The notes: generated from the sequence alone by a model not told the origin. Positions 1-6,402 are shown, counted from the first letter of the stretch. The stretch: 6,614 nucleotides of DNA from Gammaproteobacteria bacterium (GCA_028817255.1 JAPPQA010000132.1:1-6614), one strand, 5' to 3'. Made by a program: numbers and translations.

Positions 1-1
1 G

Positions 2-64
2 AACTCGGTTAAAATGCTTGGACTATCAGGCTCCGATAGCGGCTTTACAATCGGCTTTAAATAA
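2..64 (+). CDS. Possible 3' end of an upstream gene (partial)
   Basis: The second forward frame is open from the window edge to a TAA at 62-64 and reads 20 residues ending in GFTIGFK. The residues alternate small/polar with hydrophobic, as in a beta strand, and the composition is much more protein-like than the Arg/Pro-rich readings of the other frames here. It could be the last strand of an exported or beta-rich protein, but 20 residues cannot identify a family. The third frame is also open through this stretch to 473 but reads as a typical GC-rich shadow. The upstream sequence would settle it. Confidence 0.3.
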   Translation, partial: NSVKMLGLSGSDSGFTIGFK

Positions 65-655
65 CCATGCCCAACTGTACATCAAGGGGGGAGTGATGGG
101 AAAAATGAGGCGGGGGCAGGAATCTACCCTCCATGGCGGGGTGGGAATCTTTTCCCCTCGATTGCGTAACGGCTGGAGGGAACCACCCATTATGAGGCGA
201 AAGTCAGGCCGCCTTCGCCAAACGACGCCCGAAGCGCGCAATCCCATTCCATGGAGCCCGGGAGGTCTCGCCTATACCTCTGGGCGGCAACGGCAACAGG
301 CTTGCCGAAACTCCTACAGCCGCCATTCCCACCGCAAGGCAGCGCCGCCGCAATGGTCCCAACCCGCTGCCACAGGGTGTCGCCCCCGCCTCATTCGATG
401 GCCTTCAGACAACAAGCCGGCTCCAGCGCCCCCCGGAAAGGGCGTCTATTGCCAACCGGCCCAACCGCGGTAGGATTCGACACAGACTGTGCGCCGACGC
501 CAGGGAACCCTCCTGTTTTTGCGGCGCCGGCTCATATGTATCCGAGGCTGTACAGCCCCCCGTCCAGCATCTTGGCCGCCACGCAATCGAGGGGAAAGCG
601 CCCCGGCCCGCTATTCCCGCGCAAAATGGCCAGCAGCGGGGAGGAGGAATGCCAT

Positions 656-709
656 ATGCGCCGGAGCTCGGCAAGACAGGAGATGCGGAAACATATTCTG
701 CTAAAATAA
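656..709 (+). CDS. Possible 17-residue small ORF with strong ribosome binding site
   Basis: A perfect AGGAGG at 642-647 lies 8 bases before an ATG at 656. The ORF reads MRRSSARQEMRKHILLK and stops at TAA (707-709). The peptide is strongly basic and resembles no family I know. It lies 141 bases before the phosphatase start, so it could be a leader peptide or an independent small protein. A second ATG at 649 abuts the Shine-Dalgarno too closely to be used. A purine-rich hexamer can occur by chance in such sequence, so this is only a candidate. Confidence 0.2.
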   Translation: MRRSSARQEMRKHILLK

Positions 710-801
710 GCGCCTGACATCTTCATCCTTGCGGACGGCAGGCGACGAGAAGAGCAAAGAACCTATGCCTGTGTGACAGGCTGGCGCCCGCAGCGGCCGG
801 A

Positions 802-821
802 CACCTGCCGGCCTGCAGGTG
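802..821 (+). promoter_or_regulatory. Perfect 7-bp inverted repeat in the phosphatase leader
   Basis: CACCTGC (802-808) and GCAGGTG (815-821) are exact reverse complements separated by six bases, and end 29 bases before the ATG at 851. As DNA this could be an operator; as RNA it would be a stable hairpin just upstream of the weak ribosome binding region. The role is unproven. Confidence 0.35.
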
Positions 822-850
822 CGGATGGCACGGGAACAAGAAGACAACAT

Positions 851-2698
851 ATGGCCTTACAATTCGAATTTGCCGGCTCCCAGATTGACGGTGCCCGCGA
901 TTACCAGGAAGACGCCTTCCTCATCACGCACCTTTCCGACAAGGCCGGCGACGCCAGCGCCCTGGTGGTCGTGGCCGACGGAATGGGCGGCCACGCAGCC
1001 GGCAACGTGGCCAGCAACATGGCCGTGCAGGCATTCAACAAGCATGTCAGCGCCAACTACCCGGCCCGCAAGGTCAGCGAAATCCTCCACGAGAGCGTCA
1101 TGCAGGCGAACTCTTCCATTACCGCGACGATCTCGGAGACCCCGGCCCTGCAAGGCATGGGCTGCACCTTGGTGGCGGCGGTGCTGGAGAAGGCGGGGCT
1201 CTGGTGGGCCAGCGTGGGCGACAGCCACCTCTACCTGATCCGTTCTCGGAAACTGGAGAAAAAGAACGCCGATCACAGTTACGGCGGATTCCTGGACCGC
1301 ATGAAGGCCGAGGGCAAGGAGGTGGAAAAGCAGGCGGGCCTCTCCCGCAACATGCTGATGAGCGCGGTCACTGGCGACGAAATCGTGGAGATTGACTGCC
1401 CCAGTTCGCCCCTCCCGATCAAACCGGGCGACCGCATCATGATCTGTAGCGACGGCATGGACACCCTGAGCAAGGGCAAATTGATCCAGTACTCGCAATG
1501 GGCCAAAACGCCCAAGGATTGCGCCGAAGCCCTGCTGAAAGGCGTCGAAGAGGCGAAAAAGCCCCGCCAGGACAACACCACGATCGTAGTGGTGGATGTG
1601 CTTGAGACCGATGCGAAGCCCAAGCCGGCCCCGGAACGGACGACGCTGAAGGCGGCGCGCGGCGGACGCACCCCCGCGGAACGGAGCCGCCAAGCCGCAA
1701 GGGCCGCCCCGGGGAGTAAGGCGGTAACCGCCATTGCAGCGATCTTTGTCCTGGGGCTGGCCGCCTTTTTCATACTCCCGCGCCTCAACCTGTTGCCGCA
1801 GCAAACGCCCGACATATCCCCCTCGTCCCTGGAAGAGCCAGGGAGTACGGACTGGGATGCGGAGACAACCGCGGCGCCAGGGGCCGAGGCGGACGCCCCG
1901 GAAGAGACGGCCGCCGCCGAAGAAGAAGCGCCACCCGCGGAGGCGCCGCCCATAGAACTCCGCAGCTTCCGCGACCCGCTGCAGACGGGCCCCCCGGGGC
2001 CGCTCATGGTCGCGTTGCCGGGGGGCGCCTTCAAGATGGGAGACTCCGGCTTTTACGGCGACGCCAACGAGAAACCGCTGCGCGAAATCCAGGTACGGCC
2101 CTTTGCCATCGGCAAATTTGAGGTCACTGTGGCCGAATACCAGCGTTTTGCCAAAATCACCGGCAGGAAAGTGCCCGGGGGGACGGCCGGCCAGAACCAG
2201 AACCTGCCCGTATCCGGCATCACCTGGGAAGACGCCTATCTCTATGCCAAGTGGCTGACGGACCAGACCGGCAAACGGTACCGTCTGCCCTCCGAGGCCG
2301 AGTGGGAATATGCCGCGAGCGGCGGCAACGACAACCAATACTGGTGGGGCACCAATATGGAGGCCGGGCGGGTGCACTGTCAATTCGGTTGCCGCTCCCG
2401 CTTCGACATCCGCATGCCGATCCGCGTCGGCGGCCTCCCGGCCAACGGCTTCGGCCTGCACGAAACCGTGGGCAACGTCTCCGAATGGATCGAAGACTGC
2501 TGGCACCCCAATTACGTAGAGGCGCCGACCAACAGCCGCGTATGGTTGGGAGGCGACTGCAGCTACCGGGTGATCCGCGGCGGCTCTTACGAGAGCCCGG
2601 AGAAGGCGGTGCGCACGGCAGCGCGCGACCGCGCCCCGGCGACAACGCGGCAGCAAACCATCGGCTTTCGGATAGCCCGCGATCTGGAAGACGAGTAG
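851..2698 (+). CDS. Membrane-anchored PP2C Ser/Thr phosphatase fused to an FGE/SUMF1-like domain
   Basis: This 615-residue protein has three parts. Residues about 5-250 form a PP2C (PPM) phosphatase, which removes phosphate from Ser/Thr in a metal-dependent reaction. Its motifs are visible: ARDYQEDAF (D21), VVADGMGGH (D43), GMGCTLV, SVGDSHLYLIR, CSDGMDTL (D201) and RQDNTT (D241), so the metal-binding aspartates are present. A basic stretch (about 262-290) precedes one hydrophobic span (about 292-310), which predicts the phosphatase in the cytoplasm. An Ala/Pro/Glu linker (320-370) leads to an FGE-sulfatase (PF03781) domain at about 384-611, with LPGGAFKMGD, RLPSEAEWEYAA, GNVSEWIEDCW, VIRGGSY and TIGFRIAR. 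The cysteine pair that carries out formylglycine formation, found just after GGSY in true enzymes, is absent; C510, C514, C550 and C570 occur elsewhere, so this domain is more likely a ligand-binding or structural module. I chose ATG 851 because PP2C homology begins there; a GTG at 773 would add 26 unconvincing residues. The ribosome binding site (AGAAGA) is weak. The CYTH gene follows after 51 bases. Confidence 0.9.
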   Translation: MALQFEFAGSQIDGARDYQEDAFLITHLSDKAGDASALVVVADGMGGHAAGNVASNMAVQAFNKHVSANYPARKVSEILHESVMQANSSITATISETPALQGMGCTLVAAVLEKAGLWWASVGDSHLYLIRSRKLEKKNADHSYGGFLDRMKAEGKEVEKQAGLSRNMLMSAVTGDEIVEIDCPSSPLPIKPGDRIMICSDGMDTLSKGKLIQYSQWAKTPKDCAEALLKGVEEAKKPRQDNTTIVVVDVLETDAKPKPAPERTTLKAARGGRTPAERSRQAARAAPGSKAVTAIAAIFVLGLAAFFILPRLNLLPQQTPDISPSSLEEPGSTDWDAETTAAPGAEADAPEETAAAEEEAPPAEAPPIELRSFRDPLQTGPPGPLMVALPGGAFKMGDSGFYGDANEKPLREIQVRPFAIGKFEVTVAEYQRFAKITGRKVPGGTAGQNQNLPVSGITWEDAYLYAKWLTDQTGKRYRLPSEAEWEYAASGGNDNQYWWGTNMEAGRVHCQFGCRSRFDIRMPIRVGGLPANGFGLHETVGNVSEWIEDCWHPNYVEAPTNSRVWLGGDCSYRVIRGGSYESPEKAVRTAARDRAPATTRQQTIGFRIARDLEDE

Positions 2699-2749
2699 CC
2701 GGGGACGCAGGGCCGCGAACGAGATGGGAGGCAACGCTGCCGCCGTACC

Positions 2750-3223
2750 ATGCCAAAAGAGCATGAACGCAAGTTCCTGCTGAAGGGAGAAGCCTGGCGC
2801 TCCGCAACGACTCGCAACGTGCGGCTGATCCAGGGCTACCTGGCGAATGCCTCCCGTTGCTCGGTACGGGTGCGCATCGCGGGACAAGGCGCCTCGCTGA
2901 ACCTGAAATCCGCCACCCTTGGGGTCAGCCGGACGGAATTCGAATACCCGATCCCGCTCCCGGACGCCCGCGAAATACTGGACGAACTCTGTATCCGCCC
3001 GCTCATAGAAAAGACGCGCTACTATGCGCCCTACCGGGGGCACATCTGGGAGATTGACGTCTTTGCCGGGGAAAACCGCGGGCTGGCCGTCGCCGAGATC
3101 GAATTGGCCGCCCCGGATCTGGACTTCCCGCTACCGCCCTGGGCGGGGCGCGAGGTCTCCGGCGACCCGCGTTACTACAACGTATCCCTGGTCAGCCATC
3201 CTTATAAAGACTGGAAGGCCTGA
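2750..3223 (+). CDS. CYTH-domain triphosphate tunnel metalloenzyme (probable inorganic triphosphatase)
   Basis: A 157-residue cytoplasmic protein that is a single CYTH domain, close to the usual length of the short bacterial form. The defining ExExK signature is EHERK (E4, E6, K8). Other tunnel residues are visible in order: R40 and R42 (SVRVR), K53 (LNLKS), R61 followed by E63 and E65, IEKTR (E87, K88, R90), WEID (E101, D103) and AEIEL (E116, E118). Characterised short members hydrolyse inorganic triphosphate or related triphosphates with a divalent metal; the substrate here is inferred. No CHAD domain is attached. The start is fixed by the signature near the N-terminus; a GGGAGG at 2726-2731 lies 18 bases upstream, longer than ideal. 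The gene is 51 bases downstream of the phosphatase gene in the same direction, so co-transcription is likely. It converges on the carrier gene. Confidence 0.9.
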   Translation: MPKEHERKFLLKGEAWRSATTRNVRLIQGYLANASRCSVRVRIAGQGASLNLKSATLGVSRTEFEYPIPLPDAREILDELCIRPLIEKTRYYAPYRGHIWEIDVFAGENRGLAVAEIELAAPDLDFPLPPWAGREVSGDPRYYNVSLVSHPYKDWKA

Positions 3224-3235
3224 GCGCCTCCCGCT

Positions 3236-3251
3236 GCCGGCCCGGGCCGGC
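3236..3251. terminator. GC palindrome in the convergent gap, possible bidirectional terminator
   Basis: GCCGGCCCGGGCCGGC is a perfect 16-base palindrome, placed 13 bases after the CYTH stop and 15 bases before the carrier stop. Further pairing at 3234/3253 is possible. It has no T tract on either side, so it does not meet the standard intrinsic terminator pattern. The position between two convergent stops still favours a role in ending or stabilising transcripts. Confidence 0.4.
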
Positions 3252-3265
3252 GGTTCGGACGCGAT

Positions 3266-4972
3266 TCAGACGCGCGCCTCCTCCTTCTCCTCCATGTAGT
3301 GATCGGCATGCACCGGCCGCATCGCCGCGTTGCTCAGCAGGGCCAAGAACAGCAGCGCCGCCATCAGGTACATGGTCGTGTTGTACAAGCCGCTGGTCGG
3401 GTCCACGGTCCCCGGCGGCGCGATCTCCATCAGGCGGGCGATCGTTACCGTCTTGCTCTGGATCAACAGCTCGATCTGGTCCAGACCGGCCCCAAACTTG
3501 TCGTAAAAGGCCTGCGGCTCCACCCTCCCCGCCAGTTCATGGATCGCCCTGGACACCGACCTTTCGCGCAATGAGGTGATCGCCAGCGGCCCCAGCACGC
3601 CGGCGGTGCTCCAGGCAGTCAGCAGCCGGCCATGGATCCCGCCCACGAAACGGGTGCCGAACACGTCCGCCAGGTAGGCGGGGATCGTGGCGAAACCCCC
3701 TCCGTACATGGTGAAGATGATCATGGTGGCGGCATAAAAATACACCAGCCAGAACACAGCGGGGTGTACGCTGACCTGCTGGGCGCAAAAGGGGATCGAG
3801 CAATAAAGGAATATGCCGAGGGCGAAAAAGATCCAATACGTATTGCGCCGCCCCAGGTAGTCGGATGCGCTGGCCCAGAAGAAGCGCCCCACCATGTTGA
3901 ACACGCTGATCATAACCACGTAAGTGGCGGCGAAGGCGCCGTCCACAATATTCGGCAGGGTAGTGCCGAAGATCTCGCGCATCATGGTCTTGGCGACGCC
4001 CAGTACGCCGATGCCGGCAGTCACGTTGAAGCACAGCACGATCCACAGCTGGTAGAACTGGGGCGTCTTCAGCGCCTGGTCTATATCCACATGCCGGTGC
4101 GTGATCATTTTCTTCTCGGCCTGTTCCTGCTCCAGCGGTTTCCAGCCGGCAGGACGCCATCCCTCCGCGGGGATGCGGTAGGAGAAGGCGGCCAGGGTCA
4201 TAATAAAAAAGTAGATCAGCCCGATCAGCAAGAAGGTCTGGGCCACGCCCACATTGCCGGTACCCACCAGGTACACGCCCTCCGGGCCGGGCACGACCAT
4301 GCTGGAGACCTCGTTGGCCCCCACGATCGCGACCTCCCGCAATTCGCCTGCGATGCTGGCGAAACGGCGCCCTTCCCGGGTCACCAGTTCGACGGCGTCG
4401 GCCGCCCCCAGATATTCGGGGGCGCGATAGAAGGCGCGGATCAAATATTCCTTGAGCGGGGCGCCGATCATCGCCCCGCCGCCGAAACCCATGATCGCCA
4501 TGCCGGTGGCCATGCCGCGGCGGTCCGGAAACCAGCGGATCAGGGTGCTGACCGGCGATACGTAACCGAGGCCCAGTCCGCACCCGCCGATCACCCCGTA
4601 ACCCAGGTAAAGCAGCCACAGTTGGTGCGTGAAGATCCCCAGGCTGCCGACCAGGTATCCCCCGCCCCAACAGCAGGCGGCGACAAAGCCGACGGTTCTG
4701 GGCCCCACCTTTTCCAGCCACCGCCCGGCAAAGGCCGCCGCCAGACCGAGACAAACGATGGAGACAGTAAATATCCACACGACCTGGCGCAGAGTCCAGT
4801 CCTCCGCGGAACTGGAGACCACGCCGAAAACCTTGACCAGCGCAGGGTTATAGATGCTCCAGGCATAAACGGAGCCGATACACAAGTGAATGCCGATAGA
4901 CGCGGGCGGCACCAGCCAGCGGTTGAAACCGGGACCGGCAACGATGCGTTCCTTGGAAAAAAAATGAGCCAA
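3266..4972 (-). CDS. OFA-family (oxalate/formate antiporter-like) MFS transporter
   Basis: A 568-residue inner-membrane carrier with about twelve hydrophobic spans. OFA-type features include FNRWLVPPAS and HLCIGSVYAWSIYNPAL near residues 16-45, RWFPDRRGMATGMAIMGFGGG (residues about 146-166, read in two parts) and FYQLWIVLCFNVTAG (306-319). MFS motif A appears in both halves: GRWLEKVGPR (83-92) and ASDYLGRR (369-376). Family members move small carboxylates such as oxalate, formate, lactate or pyruvate; the substrate here is unknown. The protein is longer than the roughly 400-430 residues common in the family because of two soluble loops, at about 183-245 and 470-530. It ends in a charged tail (EEKEEARV). 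The frame stays open to 5566 without MFS-like sequence, so the start must be near 4972. I chose TTG 4972, which has AAGG six bases upstream (4979-4982) and no nearby ATG competitor. A promoter is visible at 5051-5080. The gene converges on the CYTH gene. Confidence 0.88.
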   Translation of the reverse strand: MAHFFSKERIVAGPGFNRWLVPPASIGIHLCIGSVYAWSIYNPALVKVFGVVSSSAEDWTLRQVVWIFTVSIVCLGLAAAFAGRWLEKVGPRTVGFVAACCWGGGYLVGSLGIFTHQLWLLYLGYGVIGGCGLGLGYVSPVSTLIRWFPDRRGMATGMAIMGFGGGAMIGAPLKEYLIRAFYRAPEYLGAADAVELVTREGRRFASIAGELREVAIVGANEVSSMVVPGPEGVYLVGTGNVGVAQTFLLIGLIYFFIMTLAAFSYRIPAEGWRPAGWKPLEQEQAEKKMITHRHVDIDQALKTPQFYQLWIVLCFNVTAGIGVLGVAKTMMREIFGTTLPNIVDGAFAATYVVMISVFNMVGRFFWASASDYLGRRNTYWIFFALGIFLYCSIPFCAQQVSVHPAVFWLVYFYAATMIIFTMYGGGFATIPAYLADVFGTRFVGGIHGRLLTAWSTAGVLGPLAITSLRERSVSRAIHELAGRVEPQAFYDKFGAGLDQIELLIQSKTVTIARLMEIAPPGTVDPTSGLYNTTMYLMAALLFLALLSNAAMRPVHADHYMEEKEEARV

Positions 4973-5050
4973 AACTAACCTTGTACTCCCCTTCTTCGCC
5001 TGTGCGGCGGGCTGGCGTCCATGCCGGCCACGGATATCCGCAAAGCGGCG

Positions 5051-5080
5051 ATCATACCGGCAAGCCGGACGATTTGCCAA
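5051..5080 (-). promoter_or_regulatory. Sigma-70-like promoter for the OFA transporter, with a dyad in the spacer
   Basis: Read on the minus strand, TTGGCA (5075-5080) and TATGAT (5051-5056) are separated by 18 bases, each close to the -35 and -10 consensus. Transcription would start near 5044, giving a leader of about 70 bases before TTG 4972. The spacer holds CCGGC-TT-GCCGG (5057-5068), a dyad between the two boxes where a bound repressor could block polymerase. The boxes are seen in the sequence; function is inferred. Confidence 0.5.
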
Positions 5081-5092
5081 CCGGGTATGGGT

Positions 5093-5224
5093 TTCAGGAC
5101 GCCTCTCTCTCCATTCGCTATTCCTGCCGCGGGCTTCAGGTATTCCTGCGCGAGCTTCAGGACGCCTCTCTCTCGACATACGGCACTCAGGCCGCTCCCT
5201 CTCGAGCTGGCTATTCCTACGGCG
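5093..5224. repeat. Degenerate direct-repeat block upstream of the transporter promoter
   Basis: TTCAGGACGCCTCTCTCTC occurs exactly at 5093-5111 and again at 5156-5174, a 63-base period. Between them TATTCCTGC recurs (5119-5127, 5141-5149), each followed by a GCTTCAGG (5133-5140, 5154-5161), giving a near-tandem pair of 21-22 bases. A weaker third module, with CTCAGGCCGCTCCCTCTC (5186-5203) and CTATTCCTACG (5211-5221), continues the pattern. Frames on both strands are open across the block because the repeats contain few stops. It could be an array of regulator sites, an intergenic repeat family or a remnant of slippage. Confidence 0.65.
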
Positions 5225-5383
5225 AGGCCGAACTCGACCCGCTCGCAGTGGGAACGCTCGTTGACGCCGGGACAGCCACCCTTTGCGTCCCGGAACATGT
5301 CGCCATCCAATCGCCAGTGGAGTATCCGGGCTTATCGGATTGACTGAAGCGCACAGACCGAATGGCCGCCCATCCCCCTGAAA

Positions 5384-5406
5384 TTGCAGAAACTTGCAAC
5401 CTGCAA
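5384..5406. promoter_or_regulatory. TTGCAG/CTGCAA inverted repeat upstream of the PLD gene
   Basis: TTGCAG (5384-5389) and CTGCAA (5401-5406) are exact reverse complements with an 11-base spacer, and a palindromic TTGCAA (5394-5399) sits between them. A perfect TATAAT lies 32 bases downstream at 5439-5444, although no good -35 lies 17 bases before it (TGGGAA at 5416-5421). The arrangement resembles an operator next to a promoter for the PLD gene. It overlaps the earliest in-frame start of that gene, so it would make sense only if translation begins downstream. Confidence 0.3.
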
Positions 5407-5583
5407 CATCGGCAATGGGAATCCCGGCAGCCGCGGGATATAATGATTGGTTTTCCCCTTCTCGGCAGTCGTTTGTTCCGGGTGACAAAACAAGGGGCGC
5501 CAGAGGAGTTATACACTTGGCTGTACACTGCCTCTTTTCCTGTTGATTCCGACAAAATCGAACCAAAGCCTGTCATCAAGAGC

Positions 5584-6402
5584 ATGGAACTATTGCCCGG
5601 CCCGTGGAGACACGATCTGCAACAGCTGGTGAAGCAGGCAAGGTCGGACATATTCATCGCCTGCCCGTTCATCCGCTGCTCCGAGGCCGACTTTATCTGC
5701 CGGAACCTGCCGTCCGGAACAAAAGTGCGCACCCTGGCCGATCTGAGTGTGCGCAATGTTCTCAGCGGCAGCCTCGATATCAAGGCGCTGAGAAAACTCC
5801 GCGCTTTCAGCAAATGCTCGGAGGTGATTACCCTTCCCGGCCTGCATGCAAAAGTGTTTATCGCGGATGAAAAGAAGGCGATTATCACATCCGGAAACTT
5901 GACCTGGGCCGGAATAGAAAAAAATTACGAATACGGCGTGGTGATTGGCGACAAGAAAACAGTCACGCGCATTCGCGAAGATATGGAAAGTTATATCTGC
6001 GCCGGCACATCAGTGGACAGCGACAAACTGCGGAAAATTGAAAAGACCGCCGCACCTTTGCTTCAGAACCGAACAAGCCCGCCGCCGACCAGAAAAGAAC
6101 ACGAGTTGCGCCAACTGCTGGCCGAAACCCAAGTGGGCGGCCGCACGGCGAACGCCATTTTCAGCGATGCAATCTGCCGCATACTTGCGGATGGCGTGCC
6201 TCGCACGACCCGGACACTGAATAAGGAAATTAAAAACTTGCTCCCTGATTTATGCGACGACTCTGAACACTTGGCTGTCAACGGGGAGAGATACGGGAAA
6301 AAATACAAGCATCGGGTTCGGAATGCTCAATTTAGCCTCAAAAAACGCAACATGGTTCATTATGACAAGGAGGCAAGGATATGGAGTTTGAGAAAAATTT
6401 AA
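5584..6402 (+). CDS. PLD-family (single HKD) nuclease-like protein with C-terminal winged-helix-like region
   Basis: From ATG 5584 the protein has 272 residues. Residues about 1-145 are a phospholipase D-like domain with DIFIACPFI early and one HKD motif: H88, K90, D95, then TSGN (102-105) in place of the usual GSxN, followed by KNYEYG with E116. One motif per chain implies a homodimeric active site, as in BfiI/NgoFVII-type nucleases. After a short Pro-rich linker (about 165-170), residues 172-272 look helical and then turn to LADGVPRTTRTLNKEI, LCDDSE, NGERYGKKYKHRVRNAQFSL and a terminal IWSL strand. This pattern fits a winged-helix DNA-binding fold of the kind fused to Mrr-like or other nucleases; that is inference. 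In-frame starts also exist at 5362, 5443 and 5482, but homology-like sequence begins at MELLPGPW and the TATAAT at 5439 lies downstream of the 5362 start. The start is uncertain because 5584 has no strong Shine-Dalgarno. The gene uses more A/T-ending codons than its left neighbours, which suggests transfer. It may act in restriction or phage defence. Confidence 0.8.
   Translation: MELLPGPWRHDLQQLVKQARSDIFIACPFIRCSEADFICRNLPSGTKVRTLADLSVRNVLSGSLDIKALRKLRAFSKCSEVITLPGLHAKVFIADEKKAIITSGNLTWAGIEKNYEYGVVIGDKKTVTRIREDMESYICAGTSVDSDKLRKIEKTAAPLLQNRTSPPPTRKEHELRQLLAETQVGGRTANAIFSDAICRILADGVPRTTRTLNKEIKNLLPDLCDDSEHLAVNGERYGKKYKHRVRNAQFSLKKRNMVHYDKEARIWSLRKI

Larger units (their letters stand above)
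65..850. other. Long stretch without a convincing gene, upstream of the phosphatase gene
   Basis: About 790 bases in which every open frame on both strands is short and rich in Arg, Pro and Ser, as expected of chance frames in GC-rich DNA. I looked for conserved cores of RNase P RNA, tmRNA and SRP RNA and saw none. There are inverted repeats (491-496 with 522-527, GCGCCG/CGGCGC; 802-808 with 815-821) and a strong Shine-Dalgarno at 642-647. The nearest match to a -10 box is TAAAAT at 702-707, but no acceptable -35 lies 16-18 bases upstream, so I do not call a promoter. The stretch may contain the phosphatase leader and decayed sequence. Confidence 0.5.

Noticed and set aside
18..709. Overlapping ORFs of 64-152 codons on both strands in the left end
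   Set aside because: All are Pro/Arg/Ser-rich, overlap each other in several frames and show no domain; judged chance frames.
65..772. Structured RNA such as RNase P RNA, tmRNA or SRP RNA in the left gap
   Set aside because: None of the conserved core sequences could be found; scattered GC inverted repeats are expected by chance at this composition.
773..850. GTG start 26 codons upstream for the phosphatase gene
   Set aside because: The added residues do not resemble PP2C N-termini, and the stretch contains the inverted repeat of a likely leader.
857..3043. 728-codon open frame on the minus strand opposite the phosphatase and CYTH genes
   Set aside because: It is an antisense shadow in GC-rich DNA: composition is Arg/Gly/Ala-rich without any recognisable domain, and the plus strand holds two clear protein families over the same bases.
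3632..4978. 448-codon open frame on the plus strand opposite the transporter
   Set aside because: It is His/Gly/Asp-rich with no membrane spans or domains, the expected mirror of a membrane protein gene; the minus strand encodes an evident MFS carrier.
4975..5310. 111-codon minus-strand ORF ending 3 bases before the carrier's TTG
   Set aside because: It is open mainly because of the repeat block, spans the probable promoter, and shows no family resemblance. A repeat-derived peptide cannot be fully excluded.
4981..5347. Plus-strand ORFs of 108-120 codons across the repeat block
   Set aside because: They mirror the repeat sequence and lack a ribosome binding site and protein-like composition.
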